A stretch of DNA of 35,538 bases from Rhodospirillales bacterium. GTDB lineage: Bacteria > Pseudomonadota > Alphaproteobacteria > Rhodospirillales > Casp-alpha2. Below the pieces are notes generated by a model. It did no database searches and had not been told where the DNA came from. It was given only the letters and a program-made list of their open reading frames with translations. Positions 16,219-24,342 of the stretch are shown piece by piece. Each line of letters begins with the position of its first letter. The first letter of the stretch is position 1. Location: assembly GCA_013203595.1 (NCBI GenBank), contig JABMNT010000258.1, positions 1 through 35,538 of the forward strand, read 5' to 3'. Both the position numbers and the translations under genes were made by a program.

Positions 16219-18098
16219 GCGACGGTTCGCTTTGCCGATGGCCGGTGGGCGCGGACAAAATGGCCACCGCCGATATCAATCAGCGATGCATCCGTGGCAT
16301 CGCGCACGTCATAGGGTGCCGGCCAGTTATCCGGATGGGTCATGGCCGTATCGCGGACGGCGGCAAAATTCAGGCGATGTGCGGGATCGGGGAACGGCAC
16401 GGAATCAAGCAATGCCTTGGTATAGGGATGCTGCGGTGACTTGAACAAAAGCTCGCGCGGTGCCAGTTCGACCAGCCGCCCGCGGCACATGACCGCAATA
16501 CGGTCGGCAATGTAATTGACCACCGCCAGGTCGTGGGAAATGAACAGATAGGTGAGGCCGAGCTGATCTCTCAGGTCCTTCAGCAAATTCAGGACCTGGG
16601 CCTGCACCGACACATCAAGGGCCGATACGGGCTCGTCGCAAATAACCAGCTCCGGCTGCAATGCCAAAACCCGGGCGATACCGATACGCTGGCGCTGGCC
16701 GCCGGAAAAACTGTGCGGGTACCGGTTCAGATGGCGTGGATCGAGGCCAACCAAATTCATTAATTCAATAACCACTTCCCGACGATAAGTGGCGTCGCCG
16801 ATGTTATGAATGGCCAGCGGTTCACCCAGAATATCAAACACCGTCATCCGTGGGTTCAGCGAGCCGAAGGGGTCCTGGAAGATATACTGGATTTTCTTCC
16901 GGTACGGGATCATTTCCCTGTCACCGAGATCCGACAGCCTGACCTCCTGACCCTGGTCATTATAGATGATCTCGCCCGAATCCGCGTCCATGGCCCGCAT
17001 GATCATTTTGCTGACGGTGGTTTTCCCGCAACCGGATTCACCGACAATCGCCAGGCATTCGCCCCGCGCAACATCAAAGCTGACGTGATCAACGGCGGTA
17101 ATGCGAACGGCGGACTTGCCGCCGCCGGCCATGCCTTCATTGCGGATGGTAAAGCTCTTTGTCAGGTTGTTCACCTGCAGGATCGGCATGCTGGCATCGA
17201 CCGAGGCCGCGATTTGCCGCGGTTTCAGCAGATGCCCCTGATGGGGTTTGATTTCACGCAGCGGTACCAGCCGCTCATCGGCCCCATGTTCGAATTTGGG
17301 TACGGCCCGCAACAGGGCCTGCAGATAGGGGTGGCCGGGGTTGGCGAAAATATCATCGACCATGCCGCTTTCCATGACTTCACCATGGTAGACGACAACC
17401 ACCTCGTCGGCGACATTGGCAACCACCCCCATGTCATGGGTGATCATCATCACGGCCATACCCAGCTCAGTCTGCAAATCCTTGATCAGCGCCAGAATCT
17501 GCGCCTGCACGGTCACATCCAGGGCCGTTGACGGCTCGTCGGCGATCAGCAGGGCCGGTCCGCAAACCAGCGCCATGGCGATCATGGCCCGCTGGCGAAG
17601 GCCACCGGAAAGTTCGAACGGATAGGTCCGGTAGGCGCGGGCCGGGTCCGGAAAGCGAACCAACTTCAGAATATCCAGACAGCGGGCTTTTGCCACCGCC
17701 CCTGACAACCCTTCATGCAGGCGAACCGATTCACCAATCTGATCGCCGATGGTGTGCAGCGGCGACAACGAGGTCATCGGCTCCTGGAAAATAATGGAGA
17801 TCCGGTCACCCCGAATGCACCGGTATTCCTCGCTCGCTGGATTGAGGGCCGCCAGATCGGTGATGATTTCGGTTTCCGGATCGCGGAACAGAATTTCACC
17901 GCCGCCGATCGATGCATTGCGGGGCAGAATACCCATTATCGCCTGCGCACAGACCGATTTGCCGGAACCACTTTCGCCGACCACCGCCACGCAGGCCCCC
18001 GACCGCACCCGAAAGGAAACCCCGCGCACGGCTTCAACCCGACCCGCACGGGTCTCGAAGCCAACATGCAGGTCCTTGATTTGTAACAGGTCGTCCAT
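16215..18098 (-). CDS. Peptide-type ABC ATPase with two nucleotide-binding domains (YejF/GsiA-like)
   Basis: 627 residues with two complete ABC domains in one chain. Domain 1 has Walker A GESGSGKS (41-48), signature LSGGL (163-167), Walker B LLIADE (183-188) and switch His221. Domain 2 has Walker A GESGCGKT (353-360), FSGGQ (464-468), Walker B LVICDE (484-489) and His522. Each domain carries the [16 protein letters not shown] tail of Opp-type ATPases. All catalytic residues are intact, so it can power the YejB/YejE-like permeases encoded downstream. About 60 extra residues follow domain 2. It starts 5 bases after the deacetylase-like gene and overlaps the FkbM fusion gene. Confidence 0.93.
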   Translation of the reverse strand: MDDLLQIKDLHVGFETRAGRVEAVRGVSFRVRSGACVAVVGESGSGKSVCAQAIMGILPRNASIGGGEILFRDPETEIITDLAALNPASEEYRCIRGDRISIIFQEPMTSLSPLHTIGDQIGESVRLHEGLSGAVAKARCLDILKLVRFPDPARAYRTYPFELSGGLRQRAMIAMALVCGPALLIADEPSTALDVTVQAQILALIKDLQTELGMAVMMITHDMGVVANVADEVVVVYHGEVMESGMVDDIFANPGHPYLQALLRAVPKFEHGADERLVPLREIKPHQGHLLKPRQIAASVDASMPILQVNNLTKSFTIRNEGMAGGGKSAVRITAVDHVSFDVARGECLAIVGESGCGKTTVSKMIMRAMDADSGEIIYNDQGQEVRLSDLGDREMIPYRKKIQYIFQDPFGSLNPRMTVFDILGEPLAIHNIGDATYRREVVIELMNLVGLDPRHLNRYPHSFSGGQRQRIGIARVLALQPELVICDEPVSALDVSVQAQVLNLLKDLRDQLGLTYLFISHDLAVVNYIADRIAVMCRGRLVELAPRELLFKSPQHPYTKALLDSVPFPDPAHRLNFAAVRDTAMTHPDNWPAPYDVRDATDASLIDIGGGHFVRAHRPSAKRTVA

Positions 18099-18103
18099 CT
18101 CGG

Positions 18104-18886
18104 TTATGTGTCCAGCTCTGGTTCGCGGGGTTCTATCTTGAAAGCCTCAAACGGTGTAAGCCATCTTACGTTGGATTTACCCAAGGTCCAACGCAACAAA
18201 TCATCCATGAACTGCCAGGCGGCCTCATCGTGGGCCAGATGATGGGTCAGCACACCCGTCGGCTCGTCGGCATCGACCTCGCGCCGACGGCGGCCCTGCA
18301 GATGCGACACCATGTAATCCAGCGCCTTTGCGGTGCCGACAAACCCCCGTGTGGTTCGCCAGTTGATAATATCGACGTGGGTATTGACCTGGCAAAGGCC
18401 GGCCCTTGCGGTTTCTGCCCGGCGCGGTGAATGCTGGGATACGCCTTTGATGCCGAGGGTCGCCAGACAGCTGTTAAAGTCATCGGACATGCGGTTCCAC
18501 GGCGGCACGAAGACCGGTGCCAGGCGCCTGAAATGCGCCAGCTCCCGCCAACCCATGCCCAACTCAAGCTCGATTTCACCGCGGTCGCGGTGGTTCCCGA
18601 ACTCAGCTGCTTTTTCGCCGCTGGGCGCGTGGTTGATATGGCGGTAGCCATGCTGCACCGGGTAAATCGTCGGCACCGCATTGACGGTTTTGGCAAGTTC
18701 AGGCGTCGCCCGATGGGGAACAACGGCGAGTGCGCAGGCAACCCCATGCCCGCCACTGATCGCCAGCAACCGGTCAAGGGCCGGTGTCGGCTTGCTGGCG
18801 TCATCATCGCGCCACCACAACGTGGCCTCTGCGCCGGCCTCCCGCCAGCGCCCCAGTTCCTCATCCAAATCTTCCCAGCTGGTCAT
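18104..18886 (-). CDS. Polysaccharide-deacetylase-like protein
   Basis: 260 residues. The segments TLWWRDDDASKPTPALDRLL (23-42), QHGYRHINHAP, VFVPPWNR and TGVLTHHLAHDEAAWQF follow the NodB/polysaccharide-deacetylase layout, with Asp-Asp-Asp and paired histidines likely to bind metal, an Arg/Pro-rich motif and a C-terminal His. No signal peptide is seen, so it would act in the cytoplasm, perhaps on a lipid- or nucleotide-linked amino sugar made by the neighbouring glycosyltransferases. One base separates it from the upstream gene. The metal-binding pattern fits family members, but the substrate is unknown. Confidence 0.78.
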   Translation of the reverse strand: MTSWEDLDEELGRWREAGAEATLWWRDDDASKPTPALDRLLAISGGHGVACALAVVPHRATPELAKTVNAVPTIYPVQHGYRHINHAPSGEKAAEFGNHRDRGEIELELGMGWRELAHFRRLAPVFVPPWNRMSDDFNSCLATLGIKGVSQHSPRRAETARAGLCQVNTHVDIINWRTTRGFVGTAKALDYMVSHLQGRRRREVDADEPTGVLTHHLAHDEAAWQFMDDLLRWTLGKSNVRWLTPFEAFKIEPREPELDT

Positions 18887-18887
18887 C

Positions 18888-20015
18888 CTACAGCATCTCC
18901 GAAATCAGTTGAGCGGTCTTCTCCGCGCCACCCATGTCAAGCGGGGTGCGCACAGACTTGCCCTGCGCCATCGCTTCGTCAATAGCCTTGGCGAATTCTT
19001 CGTGGTTTTCGAGCTCACCGTCAAACATATGAATCCATCCGCGCGCGGCAAAGGCACGGGCCCGAAACAACTGTTCAGTCTCGACGCCACCGCTAAAAGG
19101 AACGACCAGATTTGCACATCCGGCAGCCATCACATCCATCACCGTATTGTAGCCGCCAAGGGATATGGAAAGCGCACAGTTTCTGAGCACATAGATAAAA
19201 TCGGAGCGGGCGCGTTCGAGGCTGATACCGGTGCCGCAGCAGGCTTCGATGTCCTGGTAGGCGCCGGCTGGCAGGCTTTCACCGGCGATCAGCCGCCAGT
19301 GTCTGTTTTGATGAACGCTGTAGGGCCTGGCCGCGACAACGGCGCGCAGTAAATCCTCGCCGACGGCGCCGCCGCCGACAGAAACCACAACTTCATCCAC
19401 ACCCACATCGCTGGCAGTCGTCGCCACCGCCTGCTCAACCACATAGCCCGTATACTGCAACAGGTCGGCAATGCGATGGCTGTCGGGGAAGGTTGAAGCC
19501 AGGGGGATGACCGCCTCTACACCGTGCACCAGCACGCTGTCAAAATAGCTCAAAAGGGTGTCGACAATTTCATCATTGCGTTTGGCACTGGGCTTGCCAA
19601 CGATCACATCACGCGCCGAACAGACAATTTTCGACCGGCCTTTATGGGCCTCCAGCAGGGGAATCAACTCGAACCGAAATTGCCGGCGGCCGAAGGGGAA
19701 CAATTCGATAAACAGGATATCCGGTCTGATCTCCTCGGCAATTTTCAATAACTGCCGGCGCCGGGCATCCCGCCAGGCGTCATCAATCGGTTGATTATCC
19801 TGATCGAGCAGAATTTTAAAACTTTCGTCTTCTGCACGGGCGGATGCCAGATAACGGACATCGGCACCACCAAAATCCGTATGCGAAACCCGCTCCCCGC
19901 CAAGCACGACGGTAACCGGGACCCGGGCGCCGACAAGGGCACGGGCAATGGAAGCCGCCCGCTTGACGTGACCGACCCCCAACAGATGCTGCACATAAAA
20001 AAGAACGCCGCTCAT
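18888..20015 (-). CDS. MurG/GT28-like predicted glycosyltransferase
   Basis: 375 residues from the ATG at 20015, which overlaps the stop of the upstream phosphatase gene as ATGA. The 15 extra in-frame residues further upstream were left out. The start MSGVLFYVQHLLGVGHVKRAASIARAL is the GxGH-type nucleotide-sugar transferase start seen in predicted glycosyltransferases related to MurG. VVSVGGGAVGEDLL begins the C-terminal half, and SLGGYNTVMDVMAAGCANLVVPF (with GGYNT) is the donor-binding motif. It probably adds one sugar to a cytoplasmic or lipid-linked acceptor. A second member of the same type is encoded at 22960-24210. Confidence 0.85.
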   Translation of the reverse strand: MSGVLFYVQHLLGVGHVKRAASIARALVGARVPVTVVLGGERVSHTDFGGADVRYLASARAEDESFKILLDQDNQPIDDAWRDARRRQLLKIAEEIRPDILFIELFPFGRRQFRFELIPLLEAHKGRSKIVCSARDVIVGKPSAKRNDEIVDTLLSYFDSVLVHGVEAVIPLASTFPDSHRIADLLQYTGYVVEQAVATTASDVGVDEVVVSVGGGAVGEDLLRAVVAARPYSVHQNRHWRLIAGESLPAGAYQDIEACCGTGISLERARSDFIYVLRNCALSISLGGYNTVMDVMAAGCANLVVPFSGGVETEQLFRARAFAARGWIHMFDGELENHEEFAKAIDEAMAQGKSVRTPLDMGGAEKTAQLISEML

Positions 20016-20590
20016 CCCTCGCCTTTCAATGTTATATTCATGCGCAGAACCTTGCAGCATAGCCCAGATACATCAAACAAATGGGCGCAACCATCCTGTA
20101 TTTTCACAGGCGATTTATTAGTCATCTGCCAGCCCGTTGCCAGCGCATAAAGGGCCTGCAAAACCCCTTTGTGGGTAACTGCTATGGTTGGTTTTTCGCG
20201 CGTTGCGATCCAGGACGCCAGACGGTTCTGCACGTCACGGGGACTTTCCCCGTTTGCAGGACGAAAATCCAGACCGCGCGCCCGGTTGGCGTCCAGCACC
20301 GGATCGCTGGCAGCCAGCAGATCCTGCCAGATCAAGCCTTCCCAGTCGCCCCACGACATTTCCGTCAGGGCTGGCGTAATGAGCGGATCGGCCCCCATCA
20401 GCTTTGCCGTCTGCACGGCACGCAGGAGCGGACTTGATACCCAGGCGTAATCGGCAAATTCAGCCGGAAGACGCCAGCATCTGACTTCCTGGCGGCCCGC
20501 TTCGCTCAGCGGGATATCGGACCGGCCCTGCAGGCGTTTGAGTGCGTTCCATTCGGTTGGTCCGTGGCGGAGGATGAGAAGATGGGTCAT
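20012..20590 (-). CDS. Histidine phosphatase family protein (second copy in operon)
   Basis: 192 residues. The catalytic LILRHGPTEWN has His9, followed by LQGRSDIPLSEAGRQE, SSPLLRAVQTA (second arginine), MSWGDWEG (acidic residue) and TVTHKG-type AVTHKGVLQAL (second histidine). It resembles CobC/GpmB-like phosphatases. In this operon, framed by two glycosyltransferase genes with ATGA overlaps on both sides, it may remove a phosphate from a sugar-phosphate intermediate. It is only distantly similar to the other phosphatase at 10188. Confidence 0.86.
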   Translation of the reverse strand: MTHLLILRHGPTEWNALKRLQGRSDIPLSEAGRQEVRCWRLPAEFADYAWVSSPLLRAVQTAKLMGADPLITPALTEMSWGDWEGLIWQDLLAASDPVLDANRARGLDFRPANGESPRDVQNRLASWIATREKPTIAVTHKGVLQALYALATGWQMTNKSPVKIQDGCAHLFDVSGLCCKVLRMNITLKGEG

Positions 20591-21714
20591 GGCAGAATTA
20601 CCGACAGTCCCTCGTTCAGCCGATTTGCCGCCTGCTCCAGGCTGTGGTTGGTTTCGACGTAGGATCTGGCAGCCAGGCCCATAGATTGACGAAGCCCGGG
20701 CGCGTTCAGCAACCGCTCCACATAGCCGGCAAATTCTCCGGCATCGCGTTTTTTTGCCAAAAACCCTCCCACCTGATGGGCGATGACATCAGCAACACCG
20801 CCACCATCACCGCCGACAACGGGCAAGCCCGACGCCTGCGCTTCCAGGAACGTCATTCCGGGCGATTCACGGACCGAAGGCCAGACATAGATATCACTTG
20901 CCGCATAAAGGGCTGCAATATCAGGGGCCGTCATTTCTCCCAACCAGGTGATCCGCTGCTGCAGTCCGGCAAACAGGGTTTTCACGTCGTCAAAAACAGG
21001 TCCGTGGCCGGCGACAAGCAGGTGCCATGGCGTGGCGGCGCATTGGTGGAGCGCCTGCGCCAGTACCTGATAAGATTCGAATTTTACACCGGGCCGCATC
21101 ATGGCGACCGTCAACAACCATGGAATATGTTGGGGAATCGAACGGGATCGGCTGAACTCCGAGCGCGCCCGCGGGCGGCGTTCGGCAGCATCTTTAAAAG
21201 GGATTATATCGAGAAAAGGCTTGAGGCGCAGATACTGTGCCTTTTCGGGAAGTTGCGGCAACAGGCAAATTTCATCGGCGGCCGTGGTCCCGACCACCAG
21301 ATCAACCTGCGACAAGGCATCCTCGACCGCCGCATATCCTTCCGCCCAGGGGCCAGCCGACTGGCTCGGTGCGATGGAGGCTTCAGCAACCACATAAGGA
21401 ATATTCAGGCTGCGACAGACCAAAGGTCCAATCCAGTCCGGGGCCTTACGGTACAAATGATAGGTGAACCACACATCGGGTGGATCTTTTTGCAATTGGC
21501 GCAACACCTTTTCTGCCGCCTTCAGGCCAATACGCCGCAGCCGCGCCTGACGCTCCCGATTGCCTTTGCCCTCGTAGCTGCGAAAGGTACTGGCGACCTC
21601 GACCTGATGACCGGCCTGCTCCCAGGCCTTTTTAAAAAGCCGTCCAATCAGGCGGTCACCGGATGGATTCTGTGACGATATGGGTTTCAGGGGCGCGTAA
21701 AAGGATATTTTCAT
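20587..21714 (-). CDS. GT4-family glycosyltransferase
   Basis: 375 residues with a GT-B fold. The N-terminal half starts MKISFYAPLKPISSQNPSGDRLIGRLF; the C-terminal half has LLTVAMMRPGVKFESYQVLAQAL, ITWLGEMTAPDIAALYAASDIYVWPS and the retaining-transferase motif ESPGMTFLEAQASGLPVVG, in which two glutamates seven residues apart bind the nucleotide sugar. It should transfer a sugar in the cytoplasm with retention of configuration. It overlaps both neighbours by four bases. Donor and acceptor are unknown. Confidence 0.9.
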   Translation of the reverse strand: MKISFYAPLKPISSQNPSGDRLIGRLFKKAWEQAGHQVEVASTFRSYEGKGNRERQARLRRIGLKAAEKVLRQLQKDPPDVWFTYHLYRKAPDWIGPLVCRSLNIPYVVAEASIAPSQSAGPWAEGYAAVEDALSQVDLVVGTTAADEICLLPQLPEKAQYLRLKPFLDIIPFKDAAERRPRARSEFSRSRSIPQHIPWLLTVAMMRPGVKFESYQVLAQALHQCAATPWHLLVAGHGPVFDDVKTLFAGLQQRITWLGEMTAPDIAALYAASDIYVWPSVRESPGMTFLEAQASGLPVVGGDGGGVADVIAHQVGGFLAKKRDAGEFAGYVERLLNAPGLRQSMGLAARSYVETNHSLEQAANRLNEGLSVILP

Positions 21715-22958
21715 GGCGACCCGGGCGGGTCGGACAGTCCGAATTTGAGGGCCAGTTGGTCCAGGTTCCGATCGTGGGCAAACCGCTTTCGCACCCGCGC
21801 TTCGCCGGCACGGCCAAAACGTTCGCGCAAGGCCGGATCCCTGATCAGCAGAGCCAGGGCCCGGGCCAGCTCGGGCACGTTGTCGGGCGTGACCAGGAGC
21901 CCGGTAACCCCGCTTTCAATCAGTTCAGGCACCGCCGAGACCGCAGTTGACAGGCAGGCTACCCCCTGACTTTGCGCTTCCATCAAAACATTGGGAAGCC
22001 CATCGCGGTCACCGTCCCGGGCAACCAGACTGGCCAGAACAAAGATATCCGAGCGGCGATACTGGACCAGCACCTCGTCCTGGGGCAGCGCTCCCAGCCA
22101 GTCAATACGTCCGGCTATTCCCCTGGAGTGGGCAAGTTTCTGCAACTCCCCGATCAGGGCGCCGCCACCGATATGAACGAGTTTCCATGACAGATCGTCA
22201 GGCAAGTCACTCAAGGCTTCAAGCAACACGTGATAGCCCTTTTTTTCCACGGCACGGCCAACGGAAAGCAGGATCACCGGTGCCGATGGATCGGCTCCGT
22301 CACGGCTGGAATAGGCAAGCCGACGGGGTTCGAAACGGGTAAAATCCAGGCCGTGATAGAGCAACGAGACTTTATCCGCGGCCCCCCCGGCCAGCCCTTT
22401 CAGGTGGTCCGAATTGGCCGACGTACAGGTTACCAGCCAGTCCATATCCGCGAGTTTTTCTGATTTTTCCCAGCCAGGACTGGTCCATATGTCCTTGGCA
22501 TGGGCGGAACATGTCCACGGCAATTCTCTGATATGGGCCGCGTAACGGGCGACGGAAGCCGGTGTATGCAGAAAATGCGCATACAGCAGGGTCACATCGC
22601 GGGGCAGTTCATGGGCCAGAACCATGGCCTGGCCGAACCGGCGAATTCGATTGGGCGACCTGTCGCGCAGCAAATCCCTGAGCCAGATGGCGCGCGCTGT
22701 TTTATAGCCCGGCCGCCTACGGACGGCCCACCAGGCTTTGAGGACCCGCCCTGGTTCCTGATACAAATATTCCGGCAGATAATTTACCGGGGCGGTAATT
22801 TCGTCAGTGATGGGATGTGTTCGTTTGTCGGTTGGGTGGCGAAGCGAAACCAGCGAATAGTTCAGTCCCAGGCGCTGCAGACTCAGGATTTCCTGAGCGA
22901 TGAAGGTTTCTGACAGGCGCGGATACCCCTTCAGGACAATGGCGACAACAGGGCCCAT
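21711..22958 (-). CDS. GT4-family glycosyltransferase (colanic-acid/exopolysaccharide type)
   Basis: 415 residues. MGPVVAIVLKGYPRLSETFIAQEI is the usual start of exopolysaccharide GT4 enzymes (KxFPxxSETFI pattern). Later come YAHFLHTPASVARYA, VGRAVEKKGYHVLLEAL, IDWLGALPQDEVLVQYRRSDIFVLAS and DGLPNVLMEAQSQGVACLST, the donor-binding motif. It is probably one of the chain-building enzymes of the locus. Its start lies one base after the upstream gene, and its stop overlaps the next start as ATGA. Confidence 0.9.
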   Translation of the reverse strand: MGPVVAIVLKGYPRLSETFIAQEILSLQRLGLNYSLVSLRHPTDKRTHPITDEITAPVNYLPEYLYQEPGRVLKAWWAVRRRPGYKTARAIWLRDLLRDRSPNRIRRFGQAMVLAHELPRDVTLLYAHFLHTPASVARYAAHIRELPWTCSAHAKDIWTSPGWEKSEKLADMDWLVTCTSANSDHLKGLAGGAADKVSLLYHGLDFTRFEPRRLAYSSRDGADPSAPVILLSVGRAVEKKGYHVLLEALSDLPDDLSWKLVHIGGGALIGELQKLAHSRGIAGRIDWLGALPQDEVLVQYRRSDIFVLASLVARDGDRDGLPNVLMEAQSQGVACLSTAVSAVPELIESGVTGLLVTPDNVPELARALALLIRDPALRERFGRAGEARVRKRFAHDRNLDQLALKFGLSDPPGSP

Positions 22959-22959
22959 T

Positions 22960-24210
22960 TCAACTGTCGTTCGGAATTACCCGGAGGGAGGGTTCGAACG
23001 ACTGAGCGGCGTTGAGCCACTGATCGACAGTTCCGTTTATATTCGACAACCCGTCGAGCAGGCCCGGCAAATGGATTGCCGACGGCTTCGGGCGCTGTGG
23101 CAAATTGCGGATGGCAAGGGCCATTTCCTTGGGATCGCGCGATCCGTCATCAACAATCATGCTGACCAGGCCCAGTTCCTCGGCACGGGACGCGCGGATG
23201 TACTGTTCCAGGCGCGGTACGGTGCGTGGCACGATCAGACTCGGCTTATCAAAGGACAGGATTTCGCAAAACGTGTTGTATCCGCCCATGGCAACCACTC
23301 CCGCCGCCTGAGACACCAGATTTTCCAGATTGGAATCGAAGGTCGTGACATGGACTTTGGCGATACGTTCGGCCCGGGTTTTAAATTCCGCCTGTAAATC
23401 AATATGCATAAACGGACCGAAGACGATAAACGCCTGATGCGGGATACCCGGGTCGTGCTCATAGGCGCGTAAAACCCAATCGACCAGACTGGCACCATCG
23501 CCACCGCCGCCGGGCGTAACCAGAATAAAAGGTTCCTGGATGTTGGTTCCCGACATTGAAGACGGACTTACGGATGGCACTGATGTCCTGCGCAAATAAC
23601 CGGTGAAGGAAAGTTTGTTGAGAACACTTTTAGGTATGTTGCCAACCCCTTCCAGGGGATTGCAGATTTCCGGCAGACCATAAACCCAGATATCATCGTA
23701 GACATCGCGCAGGGCGGGGATGGCCATTTTGCGTTCCCACTCATCCGTCAACTTGCCCGGATCATCCATAACATCGCGAAGTCCGAGAACCAGCCGCGTA
23801 CCTTTGGCTTTCAGCATATTGAGCGTGTCGCCCACTTCGCCCTGCAATCCCAGAGGTTCCTTGTCGACCAGAAAGATATTCGGATTAAACACTTCGGCCG
23901 TATTGCGGATAATGGTTTCACGTATGGCCATGGCGTCTTCAATACCGATATCCAGGCCCAGGGTTGTATATCCACCGGTCCTCAACTTGACGACACCGGG
24001 AATGCGGACGAAATCAACACTGGAGCGGAAATCAAAGCTGCCGATGATTGGTGAGCCGGATAGAATAAGAACAGAAAGCCCCTGGCGATGGTCAACCAGC
24101 GAATGCGCAATGGTGCGACAGCGGCGCAAATGGCCGAGCCCAAAAGAGTCATGGCTATAAATCAAAAGCCGAGTCTGACCGGTGTTTTGCGACATATGAC
24201 CGTTATCCAT
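22960..24210 (-). CDS. MurG/GT28-like predicted glycosyltransferase, first gene of the leftward operon
   Basis: 416 residues from the ATG at 24210, where GAG stands 5 bases upstream. An in-frame TTG at 24219 and an ATG at 24195 are alternatives. LLIYSHDSFGLGHLRRCRTIAHSLV is the GxGH start of MurG-related transferases. LVTPGGGGDGASLVDWVL opens the second half, and AMGGYNTFCEILSFDKPSLIVPR is the donor site. It is related to the product of 18888-20015 but is longer in the middle. Being the first gene, it probably sets expression of the 12-gene operon, whose promoter should lie in the 132-base divergent spacer. Confidence 0.86.
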   Translation of the reverse strand: MDNGHMSQNTGQTRLLIYSHDSFGLGHLRRCRTIAHSLVDHRQGLSVLILSGSPIIGSFDFRSSVDFVRIPGVVKLRTGGYTTLGLDIGIEDAMAIRETIIRNTAEVFNPNIFLVDKEPLGLQGEVGDTLNMLKAKGTRLVLGLRDVMDDPGKLTDEWERKMAIPALRDVYDDIWVYGLPEICNPLEGVGNIPKSVLNKLSFTGYLRRTSVPSVSPSSMSGTNIQEPFILVTPGGGGDGASLVDWVLRAYEHDPGIPHQAFIVFGPFMHIDLQAEFKTRAERIAKVHVTTFDSNLENLVSQAAGVVAMGGYNTFCEILSFDKPSLIVPRTVPRLEQYIRASRAEELGLVSMIVDDGSRDPKEMALAIRNLPQRPKPSAIHLPGLLDGLSNINGTVDQWLNAAQSFEPSLRVIPNDS

Positions 24211-24255
24211 GTATCTCAATCATCTACCATAGGTCGCCCGCACCAAAAGGGCCAT

Positions 24256-24273
24256 CCCAAATCCGTATTTGGG
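24256..24273. promoter_or_regulatory. Palindrome in the divergent spacer, possible operator
   Basis: CCCAAATCCGTATTTGGG is a perfect inverted repeat with 7-base arms and a 4-base centre, in the 132-base spacer between the leftward glycan operon and the rightward ABC-like gene. No T-tract follows it on either strand, so a binding site for a dimeric regulator is likelier than a terminator. TTGACT at 24291-24296 may be a -35 box for the rightward gene, but a good -10 is lacking. The rightward ATG at 24343 has no clear ribosome binding site. Confidence 0.45.
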
Positions 24274-24342
24274 TAATAATTCACAATTTATTGACTCGGA
24301 TTTCGCTTGCATAGCGTCTGACCTATCTCCTTTAATCGATCC

